NCBI RefSeq assembly: GCF_000686705.1
Contig: NZ_JMLJ01000013.1
Coordinates: forward strand, 78,282-142,281
Source: Clostridium hydrogeniformans DSM 21757
GTDB lineage: Bacteria > Bacillota > Clostridia > Clostridiales > Clostridiaceae
DNA: 64,000 bases
Reading direction: 5' to 3'
Positions 8,450 through 16,159 of this stretch are shown in pieces; the first letter of the stretch is position 1; each line of letters begins with the position of its first letter. A program made the translations under genes and the position numbers. The notes below the pieces were generated by a model. It was not told the origin of the DNA. It saw nothing but the letters and a program-made list of their open reading frames with translations, and did not search any database.

Positions 8450-9745
8450 ATGGAAAAACTTATGAGACTTATGGAAGAAAAAATGATGCCACCAATGGCA
8501 AAGATGGCAGAACAAAAACACTTAAGAGCTATTAGAGACGGAATTATATCAACACTTCCTTTAATACTTGTTGGATGTTTCTTTTTATTAATGATTAATA
8601 TACCAATAACAGCATGGAAAGAGTTTATAGCTCCATATGCTGGAGATATTGTTTTACCTTTTAGAGTTACAATGGGCTTAATGTCACTGTATGCTAGTTA
8701 TGGTATGGGATATGCATTATCAAAGTCATATAAACTAGATGGTATATCTGGTGGAGTACTTTCAATGGCAGCTTTCTTAAGCTTAAATATACCACTAAAC
8801 GTAACAGACAAAGCTACAGATAAAGCTTTAGGCTGGGTACTTAAGATGGAGTATCTTGGTGGAGCAGGAATGTTCACTGCAATTTTAAGTATGATTATAG
8901 CTGTAGAAGTTTTAAGATTCTGTAAGACTAAGAATATTACAATAAAGATGCCGGATCAAGTTCCACCATCTGTTGCGAGAAGCTTTGAAGCATTAATTCC
9001 AGGAGCTATAGTAATAACTTTATTCTGGTTAGTAAGAGTTATGTTCAAGGTTGATGTAAACGAAATAATAAAAGTATTATTTAGTCCTTTAGTAAGTGTT
9101 GCAGGTAACAGTTATTTAGGAGTATTACTTCCAACTTTATTTATATGTTTACTATGGGCATCAGGAGTTCACGGTGTATCAGTTATAGGTTCACTTTTAA
9201 GACCAATATGGTTAGTTTTACTTGATGAAAATATGGCAGCAGCTGCTGCTGGAAATGTTGCACAAAACATCGGTACAGAAGGGTTCTTTGACTTATTTGT
9301 ATGGATAGGAGGATCAGGTGGTACATTAGCACTTTGCGTATTATTCTTATTCTCAAAATCAGCATACTTAAAGCAAGTTGGTAAGTTCTCTATTATACCA
9401 GGAATATTTAATATAAATGAACCAATTATATTTGGTGCTCCAATAGTTCTTAACCCAATAATAGCAATACCATTTATAGTTGGACCAGTTATAAACTGTA
9501 CAATAACTTATATAGCTATGACATTAGGTTGGGTAAATAAGGTATCAATAATGGCACCTTGGGTATTACCTTCACCAATTAAGGCAGCAATGTCAACAAA
9601 TGACTGGAGAGCAGCAGTTCTTGTAATAATTAACTTTATGATAGCATTAGCTATATACTATCCATTCTTCAAGATGTACGAAAAGAACTTATTAAAGGAA
9701 GAAGCAGAGCAATTAGAAGCTATGCAAGCTGCTGAATCAAACTAA
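8450..9745 (+). CDS. PTS lactose/cellobiose family IIC permease
   Basis: 431-aa membrane permease of the CelB/ChbC/LicC type with about ten hydrophobic segments. It starts with a long amphipathic helix (MEKLMRLMEEKMMPP), has the RDGIISTLPLILVG entry helix, the GVHGVSVIGS segment and the INEPIIFGAPIVLNP signature near the substrate site. An AAGGGGGGA ribosome site precedes the ATG. It completes the PTS with IIA and IIB; a strong terminator follows, leaving the muramidase gene downstream as a separate or read-through unit. Confidence 0.93.
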   Translation: MEKLMRLMEEKMMPPMAKMAEQKHLRAIRDGIISTLPLILVGCFFLLMINIPITAWKEFIAPYAGDIVLPFRVTMGLMSLYASYGMGYALSKSYKLDGISGGVLSMAAFLSLNIPLNVTDKATDKALGWVLKMEYLGGAGMFTAILSMIIAVEVLRFCKTKNITIKMPDQVPPSVARSFEALIPGAIVITLFWLVRVMFKVDVNEIIKVLFSPLVSVAGNSYLGVLLPTLFICLLWASGVHGVSVIGSLLRPIWLVLLDENMAAAAAGNVAQNIGTEGFFDLFVWIGGSGGTLALCVLFLFSKSAYLKQVGKFSIIPGIFNINEPIIFGAPIVLNPIIAIPFIVGPVINCTITYIAMTLGWVNKVSIMAPWVLPSPIKAAMSTNDWRAAVLVIINFMIALAIYYPFFKMYEKNLLKEEAEQLEAMQAAESN

Positions 9746-9772
9746 ATATAAGTATAATTTAAAAAAGTTTTA

Positions 9773-9806
9773 AAGGGTGACTCTAAGAGTCACCCTTGAT
9801 TTTTAA
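9773..9806 (+). terminator. Terminator between IIC and the NamZ-like gene
   Basis: Perfect 11-bp GC-containing stem (AAGGGTGACTC / GAGTCACCCTT) with a 3-nt loop and a short T run. It ends the PTS operon or attenuates expression of the DUF1343 gene. Confidence 0.88.
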
Positions 9807-9849
9807 GATTACACCACTTTAAAACTTGTATAATTAGGAGGAATTAGTG

Positions 9850-11004
9850 ATGAGGCACCAAGTTCTAAATGGAATAGATAATTTAGATGAAATAAAGAAA
9901 GCCTTAGGAGATAAAAAGGTTGGACTTATAACATCTCCTAGTGGAATAAATAAGGATTTTAAGTATACAATAGATGTATTTAATGAGAATTTTAATCTAG
10001 TAGCTTTATTTTCTCCAGAGCATGGAATAAGGGGAAACCTTCAAGCAGGGGAAGAGGTAGGTACTTATACTGATGAAAGAACTGGAATAAAGGTTTATAG
10101 CCTTTATGGAGAAAATAAAAAGCCTTCAAAAGAAATGTTAGAAGGTATAGATGTATTAGTATTCGATATAGGAGATGTGGGCTCAAGATTCTACACATAT
10201 ATATATTCCATGGGGTATTGTTTAGAGGCATGTAAGGAAAATAATAAAAAGCTTTTGGTACTAGATAGAATAAATATACTTGGTGGAGAAAAGGTGGAAG
10301 GAAATATATTAGAAGAGGAATTTAAAACCTTTGTAGGTATGTATCCAATTCCTATAAGATATGGGTTAACCATAGGGGAACTTGCCCATTATTTTAATAA
10401 TGAATTTAATATAGGTTGTGATTTAGAGGTTATTAAAATAAAAGAATGGGAAAGGTGGATGCTTTATGAAGATACAGATTTGCCTTGGATAAGTCCTTCT
10501 CCTAATATGCCAAGTCTTTCTACATCCTTATTATATAATGGAACTTGCCTCTTAGAGGGAACAAATATTTCAGAAGGAAGAGGAACAACAAAACCCTTTG
10601 AAATAGTTGGAGCACCTTGGATAGATGGATATAAGTTAGCAGAGATTATGGAAGAGAAAAATATTAAAGGGGTTAGATTTAGACCTATATATTATACTCC
10701 TACCTTTTCAAAGCATGAAGGAAAGATGTGTGGAGGAGTCCAAATACACATAACAGATACAAGAGAAGTTAATGGAGTAGAAGTAGGCTTACATTTACTT
10801 GAAGTTATAATAAAAATGGATAAGGGAGATCTTCAATTTATTGAAAGTGAAGGTTATGGAATTTTCTTAGATTCTATTTCAGGAACTAAAATATTAAGAG
10901 AAAGCCTTGGGAAAGAGTTAAGTGCTAAGGATATATTAGAAAAGTGGAACACTGAAACTCAATCTTTTAGGGAAAAAGCTTCTAAGTATTATCTATATAA
11001 ATAA
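9850..11004 (+). CDS. DUF1343/NamZ-like exo-N-acetylmuramidase (GH171), no signal peptide
   Basis: 384 aa. The family reference NamZ (YbbC) of B. subtilis removes MurNAc from non-reducing ends of peptidoglycan chains. Conserved segments include LFSPEHGIRG, DIGDVGSRFYTYIYSM, DRINILGG, PWISPSPNMPS, EGTNISEGRGTTKPFE and GAPWIDG. B. subtilis NamZ is secreted, but this protein starts directly with a hydrophilic MRHQVLNGIDN, so it is predicted cytoplasmic. That fits the intracellular enzymes upstream and suggests it acts on imported fragments. ATG 9850 is eight bases from AGGAGG; GTG 9847 is an alternative. Muramidase activity is inferred from the family. Confidence 0.83.
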   Translation: MRHQVLNGIDNLDEIKKALGDKKVGLITSPSGINKDFKYTIDVFNENFNLVALFSPEHGIRGNLQAGEEVGTYTDERTGIKVYSLYGENKKPSKEMLEGIDVLVFDIGDVGSRFYTYIYSMGYCLEACKENNKKLLVLDRINILGGEKVEGNILEEEFKTFVGMYPIPIRYGLTIGELAHYFNNEFNIGCDLEVIKIKEWERWMLYEDTDLPWISPSPNMPSLSTSLLYNGTCLLEGTNISEGRGTTKPFEIVGAPWIDGYKLAEIMEEKNIKGVRFRPIYYTPTFSKHEGKMCGGVQIHITDTREVNGVEVGLHLLEVIIKMDKGDLQFIESEGYGIFLDSISGTKILRESLGKELSAKDILEKWNTETQSFREKASKYYLYK

Positions 11005-11126
11005 TTATAAAATTGATGAGGAGTAGTATATAAGTTTAAAGTATATTTTATAGATTACTAACACACTTATCTAATTAATATATTTTAATAAAATAGTAAA
11101 CTAACTCTAAAGTCAATTTATATAAA

Positions 11127-11170
11127 AATAGAGCTGTATATATTTTAATATATATGGTTCTATTTATTTT
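11127..11170 (+). terminator. Terminator after the NamZ-like gene
   Basis: Long AT-rich stem (about 16 bp with G-U pairs, AATAGAGC against GGTTCTATT at the base) followed by TATTTATTTT. The base resembles the terminator at 2623. Confidence 0.6.
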
Positions 11171-11229
11171 ATATACATGGATTTTATAGAATGGCTATGT
11201 TTTAAGATAGTGGTGAAATACATGAATAA

Positions 11230-11259
11230 TTGCAGGGAAGTTGGATGACTTACCTGCAA
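11230..11259. other. Hairpin in the 11171-11472 gap
   Basis: TTGCAGG-AAGT pairs with ACTT-CCTGCAA, an 11-pair stem with one mismatch and a six-base loop, without a following T run. It is the only notable structure in this gap. A short open frame runs through it but is closed by an in-frame stop immediately upstream and ends after about 20 codons, so I do not call a gene. Confidence 0.3.
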
Positions 11260-11472
11260 ACTTTGAAGTATCAAAGGAATTCTGATCTATGTATACCAAT
11301 TCTAAGTCATTAATTACTTTGTAGTCAGGAATTATACATTTAAAGAAAGGCATATAAGGCTTTAAATAGCTTGATATAAAACCTTAAAGCAGTATAATAA
11401 TTAAAAAAGGAATAAAATAATAAATTATTTAGATTTTATAATATTTAATTTAAAAAGGGGATGAAGTAGATT

Positions 11473-12447
11473 ATGGGGAGACCAAAGGTATACATTGCAA
11501 ATAAAGTGCCATATGAGGTGGAAGAGTATATAGGTAAGCACTGTGATTATGAAAAGTGGGATAAGGATGAAGAAGTAGGAAAAGATGAACTATTTAATAA
11601 AATCAGTGATAAAAACGGGGTACTTTTAGCAGGGATTAAGGTTGATGAGGAGTTTATAGATGCAGCTCCTAAGTTAAAAGTAGTTAGTAATGCTACAGTT
11701 GGATACAATAACTTTAACTTAGATGCTATGAAGTCAAGAAATATTATAGGCACTAATACTCCTAATGTATTAAATAATACTGTTGCAGATCTTATATTTG
11801 GATTGATTCTAGCTTCCGCACGTAGGATAACAGAGATGGATAAGTACGTAAAGGATGGCAATTGGAAAGCACCAGCTGATAATAGTTTATTTGGAGTGGA
11901 TGTTCATAACTCAACTTTAGGTATAATCGGCATGGGAAGGATAGGAGAGGTTGTAGCTAAAAGGGCAAAGCTTGGCTTCGATATGGATGTAATATATTAT
12001 AATAGAAACAGAAAGTTAGAAATAGAAGAGGAATTAGGAATAGAGTATAGTGATTTTGAAGACCTGCTTAAAAAGTCTGATTTTATTTTATTAATGACAC
12101 CACTTAATAATGAAACATATCATCTTATAGACTCTAAAGAGTTTAATATGATGAAAACCACATCCATATTTATTAATGCTTCAAGAGGAAGTACAGTAAA
12201 TGAAAAGGCTCTAATTGAAGCATTACAAAATAAAAAGATTTTAGGAGCAGGTCTTGATGTTTATGAAAGTGAACCAATAGAAATAGATAATCTACTTCTT
12301 AAGATGGATAATGTGGTTACTCTTCCTCACTTAGGATCAGCAACTGAAAGAACTCGCTCTCAAATGGCTATGTTAGCTGCTGAAAATCTTGTTAAAGGAG
12401 TATTAGGAGAAGTTCCACCTAATGCTGTACCTGAGCTTATTAAGTAG
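11473..12447 (+). CDS. D-isomer-specific 2-hydroxyacid dehydrogenase (glyoxylate/hydroxypyruvate reductase-like)
   Basis: 324-aa cytoplasmic NAD(P)H-dependent oxidoreductase reducing 2-oxoacids. Catalytic domain with ATVGYNN and NVLNNTVADLIFGLIL; Rossmann motif GIIGMGRIG; catalytic arginine in NASRGS, glutamate in YESEP, histidine in LPHLGS. These resemble the GhrB/GyaR branch more than D-lactate dehydrogenase. Monocistronic, with a GGGG-type ribosome site. Two further paralogues occur in this window at 31525 and 48843; they differ in sequence, so this is a family expansion rather than a recent copy. Confidence 0.88.
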   Translation: MGRPKVYIANKVPYEVEEYIGKHCDYEKWDKDEEVGKDELFNKISDKNGVLLAGIKVDEEFIDAAPKLKVVSNATVGYNNFNLDAMKSRNIIGTNTPNVLNNTVADLIFGLILASARRITEMDKYVKDGNWKAPADNSLFGVDVHNSTLGIIGMGRIGEVVAKRAKLGFDMDVIYYNRNRKLEIEEELGIEYSDFEDLLKKSDFILLMTPLNNETYHLIDSKEFNMMKTTSIFINASRGSTVNEKALIEALQNKKILGAGLDVYESEPIEIDNLLLKMDNVVTLPHLGSATERTRSQMAMLAAENLVKGVLGEVPPNAVPELIK

Positions 12448-12539
12448 AGATTTAAATTTTTAGTAGATATTATACATGAATTAAAAAGGCTTAGAGTAAG
12501 TATATTAATAGAATATATTGAGTATAGGGGGATTTTAAT

Positions 12540-13100
12540 ATGAATGAAATTTTAAAGGTTATAAGAGATAGAAGGAGTACAAGAAATTTCTTACCGGATC
12601 AAATCAAAGAATCAGATTTAAAGAATATACTAGATGCAGGGATTTATGCACCAAGTGCTACAAATAAACAACCATGGCATTTTACAGTAGTACAGAATAA
12701 AGATCTTATAGATAGATTAAATTATAGCTTTAAAGAGTTTGCTAAAAAGTCAGATAATGATTATCTTAGAAAATTTGGTAATAATGAAAACTTCCATGTT
12801 TTTTATAACTCACCTACAGTTATATTGGTATCAGGAGATGAAACTAATAGATACTCTCCAATTGATTGTGCAGCAGCAGTAGAAAACATGTTAATAGCAG
12901 GGGAATCTTTAGGAGTTGGCTCTTGTTGGATTGGATTTATTGAGTATTTATTAAATAGTGAAGAGGGAAAAGGATTCCTTAAGGAACTTCAAATACCAGA
13001 AGGTTTTAGACAAATACATGCAGTATCTCTTGGATATAAAAAGGGAACCTCAACTAATGGTCCATCAAGAAAAGAAAATACAATTACCTATATAAAGTAA
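12540..13100 (+). CDS. Nitroreductase family FMN oxidoreductase
   Basis: 186-aa flavoprotein of the nitroreductase superfamily. The FMN phosphate-contact motif RRSTRNF is N-terminal, SATNKQPWHF follows, and AAAVENMLIAGESLGVGSCWIG is the conserved flavin-contacting helix. Typical members reduce nitro compounds, quinones or other acceptors with NAD(P)H. Starts with ATG after AGGGGGA, 92 bp after the dehydrogenase, and ends at a strong shared terminator. Physiological substrate unknown. Confidence 0.88.
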   Translation: MNEILKVIRDRRSTRNFLPDQIKESDLKNILDAGIYAPSATNKQPWHFTVVQNKDLIDRLNYSFKEFAKKSDNDYLRKFGNNENFHVFYNSPTVILVSGDETNRYSPIDCAAAVENMLIAGESLGVGSCWIGFIEYLLNSEEGKGFLKELQIPEGFRQIHAVSLGYKKGTSTNGPSRKENTITYIK

Positions 13101-13114
13101 AATTTAGTGAATAA

Positions 13115-13158
13115 AACACCAAAGGACTAACTTTAGTTAGTATTTTGGTGTTATTTTC
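13115..13158. terminator. Bidirectional terminator between convergent genes
   Basis: Outer stem AACACCAAA / TTTGGTGTT and inner stem ACTAAC / GTTAGT, followed by ATTTTCTTT on the plus strand. Lies between the 3' ends of the nitroreductase and the HNH gene. Confidence 0.82.
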
Positions 13159-13172
13159 TTTATGATAAAAGG

Positions 13173-13838
13173 TTAAATTTCAACAGTCTCTAAGTTGTTT
13201 CTTCTATTATCTAATGGATTAAGATTAATATGATGAATAGTTTCATTATCAGAAGGATTCATAAGTATTCTATCTAAGTGAATTCTTCCACTAGGAGTAT
13301 TAGCTACAACACAAAGATTTCCATGAATTCTATGTTCTACCCAACTATATTCATCAGTAATTACTTTATGTAAATCTTCCTTAGATATTAAAGCTTTAGA
13401 TATAGCTTTACCAGTTTTATTTCTTAAAATTATAGAAACTGTGTTCTCATCTATAATTTCATAATCATTTCTAGTGTTTCTTTCAACTATTTCTAGGTTA
13501 CATTTTCTGTTATCTAAAGTATCTCCATTTATGTGTCTAATAGGAGCTTTAGCATGAGTGTTTAAAATTACACTTTGTAAGCTTTGTTTTAATGGTTTAC
13601 CTTTTTTATTAGTTTTAGTTAAACTTATATTCTGAATTATATAGTTGTTAAAATCTTTATTCCATTCAGCAAACCAAATTCCCATAGCTTTAACCTTTTC
13701 TATATCATTAAAGTCTATTTTCACTGTAAGTTCTGAACCATTCTTTTTTAATAATGAAATTAAAGCAGTATCTCCTTTAATTTCATACGTATTTTCTATG
13801 TTCTTGTAATTTGTATTTATAAAAAACACCTCTTTCAT
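13173..13838 (-). CDS. Free-standing protein with two tandem HNH-type modules
   Basis: 221 aa made of two diverged copies of the same module. Copy one (about residues 17-118) runs from NTYEIKGD to IRHINGDTLDNRKCNLEIV; copy two (about 124-219) from NDYEIIDE to IHHINLNPLDNRRNNLETV. Both end in the H-I-N-x3-LDNRxxNL signature of small HNH nucleases of phage and intron-associated type. Copy two keeps the HH pair while copy one has RH, so one may be the nuclease and the other a binding module. It is alone, flanked by dispersed repeats, with no recombinase. A domesticated homing-type nuclease is likely. Confidence 0.7.
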   Translation of the reverse strand: MKEVFFINTNYKNIENTYEIKGDTALISLLKKNGSELTVKIDFNDIEKVKAMGIWFAEWNKDFNNYIIQNISLTKTNKKGKPLKQSLQSVILNTHAKAPIRHINGDTLDNRKCNLEIVERNTRNDYEIIDENTVSIILRNKTGKAISKALISKEDLHKVITDEYSWVEHRIHGNLCVVANTPSGRIHLDRILMNPSDNETIHHINLNPLDNRRNNLETVEI

Positions 13839-13901
13839 TCTTTTGGTATGAAAACAAGTATAACAGAGGGGAGACTAAAATGATACTGTTATAGATATAT
13901 A

Positions 13902-13987
13902 TATAGGTTTTAAGGATAAAACTTATTTTATACACTAATTAAAACCTATGAGTTTCAATATATTAGGCTTTAATTAGTGTATAAGTT
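13902..13987. repeat. Composite inverted repeat upstream of the HNH gene
   Basis: TATAGGTTTT (13902) is mirrored by AAAACCTAT (13941), a short relative of the dispersed element described at 14927. Overlapping it, about 20 bases from 13920 (AACTTAT, then TACACTAATTAAA) are mirrored at 13962-13987 (TTTAATTAGTGTATAAGTT), forming a long hairpin. It lies within the 343-bp gap between the HNH gene and sod, which holds no coding sequence I can support. Confidence 0.55.
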
Positions 13988-14008
13988 AAAATTCAAGCTT
14001 AAAACTAG

Positions 14009-14115
14009 ATATAGGAATTTAAGTTTAAAAGTTAATTTATACATTTGTCTAAATCATTATAAATTAAGGATATTTTAATGAATAAGTTAATTCTTTATAT
14101 TAAGACCTTATATAG
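14009..14115. repeat. Dispersed ~100-bp element, copy A
   Basis: Runs from TATAGG to CCTTATATA. Shares TTAATTTATACA (14032) and GAATAAGTTAA (14080) with the copies at 14927 and 32579 at the same spacing (36-38 bases between the blocks). Lies directly downstream of sod. Confidence 0.65.
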
Positions 14116-14126
14116 TTTAAAATTTA

Positions 14127-14169
14127 TAATAGAGTAGGAGAGAAATTAAGTTTCTCTCCTACTCTATTA
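14127..14169 (-). terminator. Terminator of sod
   Basis: Perfect 19-bp stem (arms 14127-14145 and 14151-14169) with a 5-nt loop, just after the sod stop codon on the minus strand. Confidence 0.88.
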
Positions 14170-14181
14170 ATATTATATTAG

Positions 14182-14778
14182 TTATTTTTTAGAAGCACAT
14201 TTAAATCTGTCACTTACAACATCCCAGTTTACTATGTTCCACCAGGCTTCCACAAAGGCAGCTCTCTTATTTTGATATTTTAAGTAATATGCATGCTCCC
14301 AAACATCTAGGATTAATAAAGGTTTAACAGCCCATTGAGTTAAGTCTTGATGCTTTTCAGCTGTTAATATTACTAACTTTTCAAATAAGCAATTCCAACA
14401 TAAAATACACCAGCCAGAGCCTTCTACTGCAATAGCTGCTGCAGAAAATTGTTTTTTGAAGGTTTCATAGTCTCCAAAGTCTTTGTTTATTTGAGTTAGT
14501 AAGTCTTCTTTAGGTTCTCCACTGTTAGGGGACATATTTTCCCAAAATAAAGTATGTAATATGTGTCCTGCTCCGTGGAAAGCTAATTCTCTTTCATAGT
14601 GTTTAATTAAGGAGTAGTCTCCTGTTTTTCTACATTCTTCAACTTTAGCCTCTGCACTATTTAATCCATCTACATAACCTTTATGATGAAGATCATGGTG
14701 AATCTTTAAAGTAGCCTCATCATAGTGAGGCTCTAAAGCATTATATGCATAAGGTAAATCTGGTAAAGTATGAGCCAT
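14182..14778 (-). CDS. sodA: Fe/Mn-family superoxide dismutase
   Basis: 198-aa cytoplasmic enzyme that dismutates superoxide. The four metal ligands are visible: the first His in KIHHDLHH, the second in GHILHTLFW, then Asp and His in LDVWEHAYYLKYQN. Family signature GSGWCILCW replaces the common GSGWxWLV. Starts with ATG after a GAGGTGAT-type ribosome site. It is flanked on both sides by copies of the dispersed element. It adds to the oxidative-stress genes at 37-40 kb but is not linked to them. Metal choice cannot be settled from sequence by eye. Confidence 0.95.
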   Translation of the reverse strand: MAHTLPDLPYAYNALEPHYDEATLKIHHDLHHKGYVDGLNSAEAKVEECRKTGDYSLIKHYERELAFHGAGHILHTLFWENMSPNSGEPKEDLLTQINKDFGDYETFKKQFSAAAIAVEGSGWCILCWNCLFEKLVILTAEKHQDLTQWAVKPLLILDVWEHAYYLKYQNKRAAFVEAWWNIVNWDVVSDRFKCASKK

Positions 14779-14926
14779 TTATATCACCTCGTAAATTATA
14801 ATTTAATATGTGTTTATTATTACTCTTAGATTATAATTTATACATTGATAGAATCTGGAATATTTATATTGTTAGGCTATTACAGGGAGTAAATAGAATT
14901 ATTAAATTTTAGTATATAAATATTAT

Positions 14927-15030
14927 TATAGGGTTTTAAGTTTTAAACTTAATTTATACATCTATCCAAAGAAAGATAAATCAATGATATTTTTAAGGAA
15001 TAAGTTAAGTGTTTATGTAAAAACCCTATA
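14927..15030. repeat. Dispersed ~100-bp element, copy B, with perfect 11-bp terminal inverted repeats
   Basis: TATAGGGTTTT at 14927-14937 is mirrored exactly by AAAACCCTATA at 15020-15030. Internal blocks TTAATTTATACA (14949) and GAATAAGTTAA (14998) are themselves imperfectly inverted. Sits upstream of sod in the 381-bp gap to the next gene; nothing else is visible there. Confidence 0.7.
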
Positions 15031-15159
15031 GTTTATAAGCTATAGGATTCTTACATGTTATGCTGGTTAAATTTATTAACTTTAATTAATTATTTTGAAA
15101 TATTACATTTTAATACAGTAAAAATACTTAACTAGAGTAACATATAAATTTAATCTATC

Positions 15160-16143
15160 TTAAATAGGACGACCAAAGTTATCTTTGGTTATATTTAAGA
15201 AGTTATTTAATTTAATTCTTAAACCTACCATCCATTCAGGCTCATTATTCCATGTGTCTTTTAGGGAACGAAGTAAACGAACATAACTATATAGGTCAGC
15301 ATATCTTCTGAAAATAGGAAGTAACTTAATCATATCATGTGAAGTATTATACTCTGTATTGTATCCAGAAATAAATTTCTCTAAAAAATAATCTATATTA
15401 TCGTCTTCAATAGTGTCTTTAATAGATTCTATTGCTTGTACTACATCCATGGTATACCAATGATATAAGCCATCATCAAAATCTATAGGATGGTAGCTGT
15501 TTGTAGTTTTATTATAGAATACATTATCTGTTTCAAAGTCATAATGAATAAGACCAAAATTTTCTTTAGTAGAGGGAAGATTTAAAAAATATTCTCTTAG
15601 TATATGGAGTTCATTTATAGCTGAAGACTCATCAGGGAAGTTAGATAAGATATCTTCCATCCATATTAGAGTATCCATCCAACCTTTACGTGGTTTTTGA
15701 GAAGGGATATACTCACAACTTAATTTATGCAATTTTCCTAAAGATTTACCATAGTGGAATATAATATCCTCCGTTAAGGATATCCTACTTAATGGCCTAC
15801 CAGGCACTTCTTTAAAAGCTACTGCACAATATACTCCCCAAGGAGTATCTACTACTTCAAGTTCATTTCCCCTTTTTGATAATAGAGTTTCTACGGTAGG
15901 GTAGCCATTATTTCTTAAATAACTTAAGAATTCAAGTTCAGCCATTATGCTATCCTTAGATTTTTCTTCAGAAGGAGTAAATCTAAGAAAAATATTTTCT
16001 TCATTATTTTTAAATATATAAATAGCATTAGATGAAATTCTAAAGAATTTTAGGGGGTCAGACTCTGATTTATCATAATCCCAATTTTCAAGTATCATTA
16101 GGGCCAAATCTTTATTATCAAATAAATATTTTAATTTTAACAA
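15160..16143 (-). CDS. Aminoglycoside-phosphotransferase-family kinase
   Basis: 327 aa of protein-kinase-like fold. Catalytic loop GLIHYDFETDNVFY supplies the HxDxxxxN motif and IDFDD the metal-binding aspartate. This APH/choline-kinase superfamily covers small-molecule kinases; substrate here is unknown and resistance should not be assumed. An in-frame extension to an ATG at 16200 would overlap rsgA by 41 bp; I prefer the TTG at 16143, preceded by AGTGAGG just after the rsgA stop codon. The gene follows rsgA after 16 bp and is probably co-transcribed. Confidence 0.75.
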   Translation of the reverse strand: MLKLKYLFDNKDLALMILENWDYDKSESDPLKFFRISSNAIYIFKNNEENIFLRFTPSEEKSKDSIMAELEFLSYLRNNGYPTVETLLSKRGNELEVVDTPWGVYCAVAFKEVPGRPLSRISLTEDIIFHYGKSLGKLHKLSCEYIPSQKPRKGWMDTLIWMEDILSNFPDESSAINELHILREYFLNLPSTKENFGLIHYDFETDNVFYNKTTNSYHPIDFDDGLYHWYTMDVVQAIESIKDTIEDDNIDYFLEKFISGYNTEYNTSHDMIKLLPIFRRYADLYSYVRLLRSLKDTWNNEPEWMVGLRIKLNNFLNITKDNFGRPI

Positions 16144-16159
16144 TACACATAACCTCACT

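Noticed and set aside
11223..11285. Short protein-like frame in the gap before the 11473 dehydrogenase
   Set aside because: Preceded by an in-frame stop, no start codon or ribosome site, only about 20 codons; at most a gene remnant.
13173..15030. Mobile element or prophage remnant around the HNH gene and repeats
   Set aside because: No transposase, integrase, phage structural gene or direct target duplication; only an HNH protein and short repeats.
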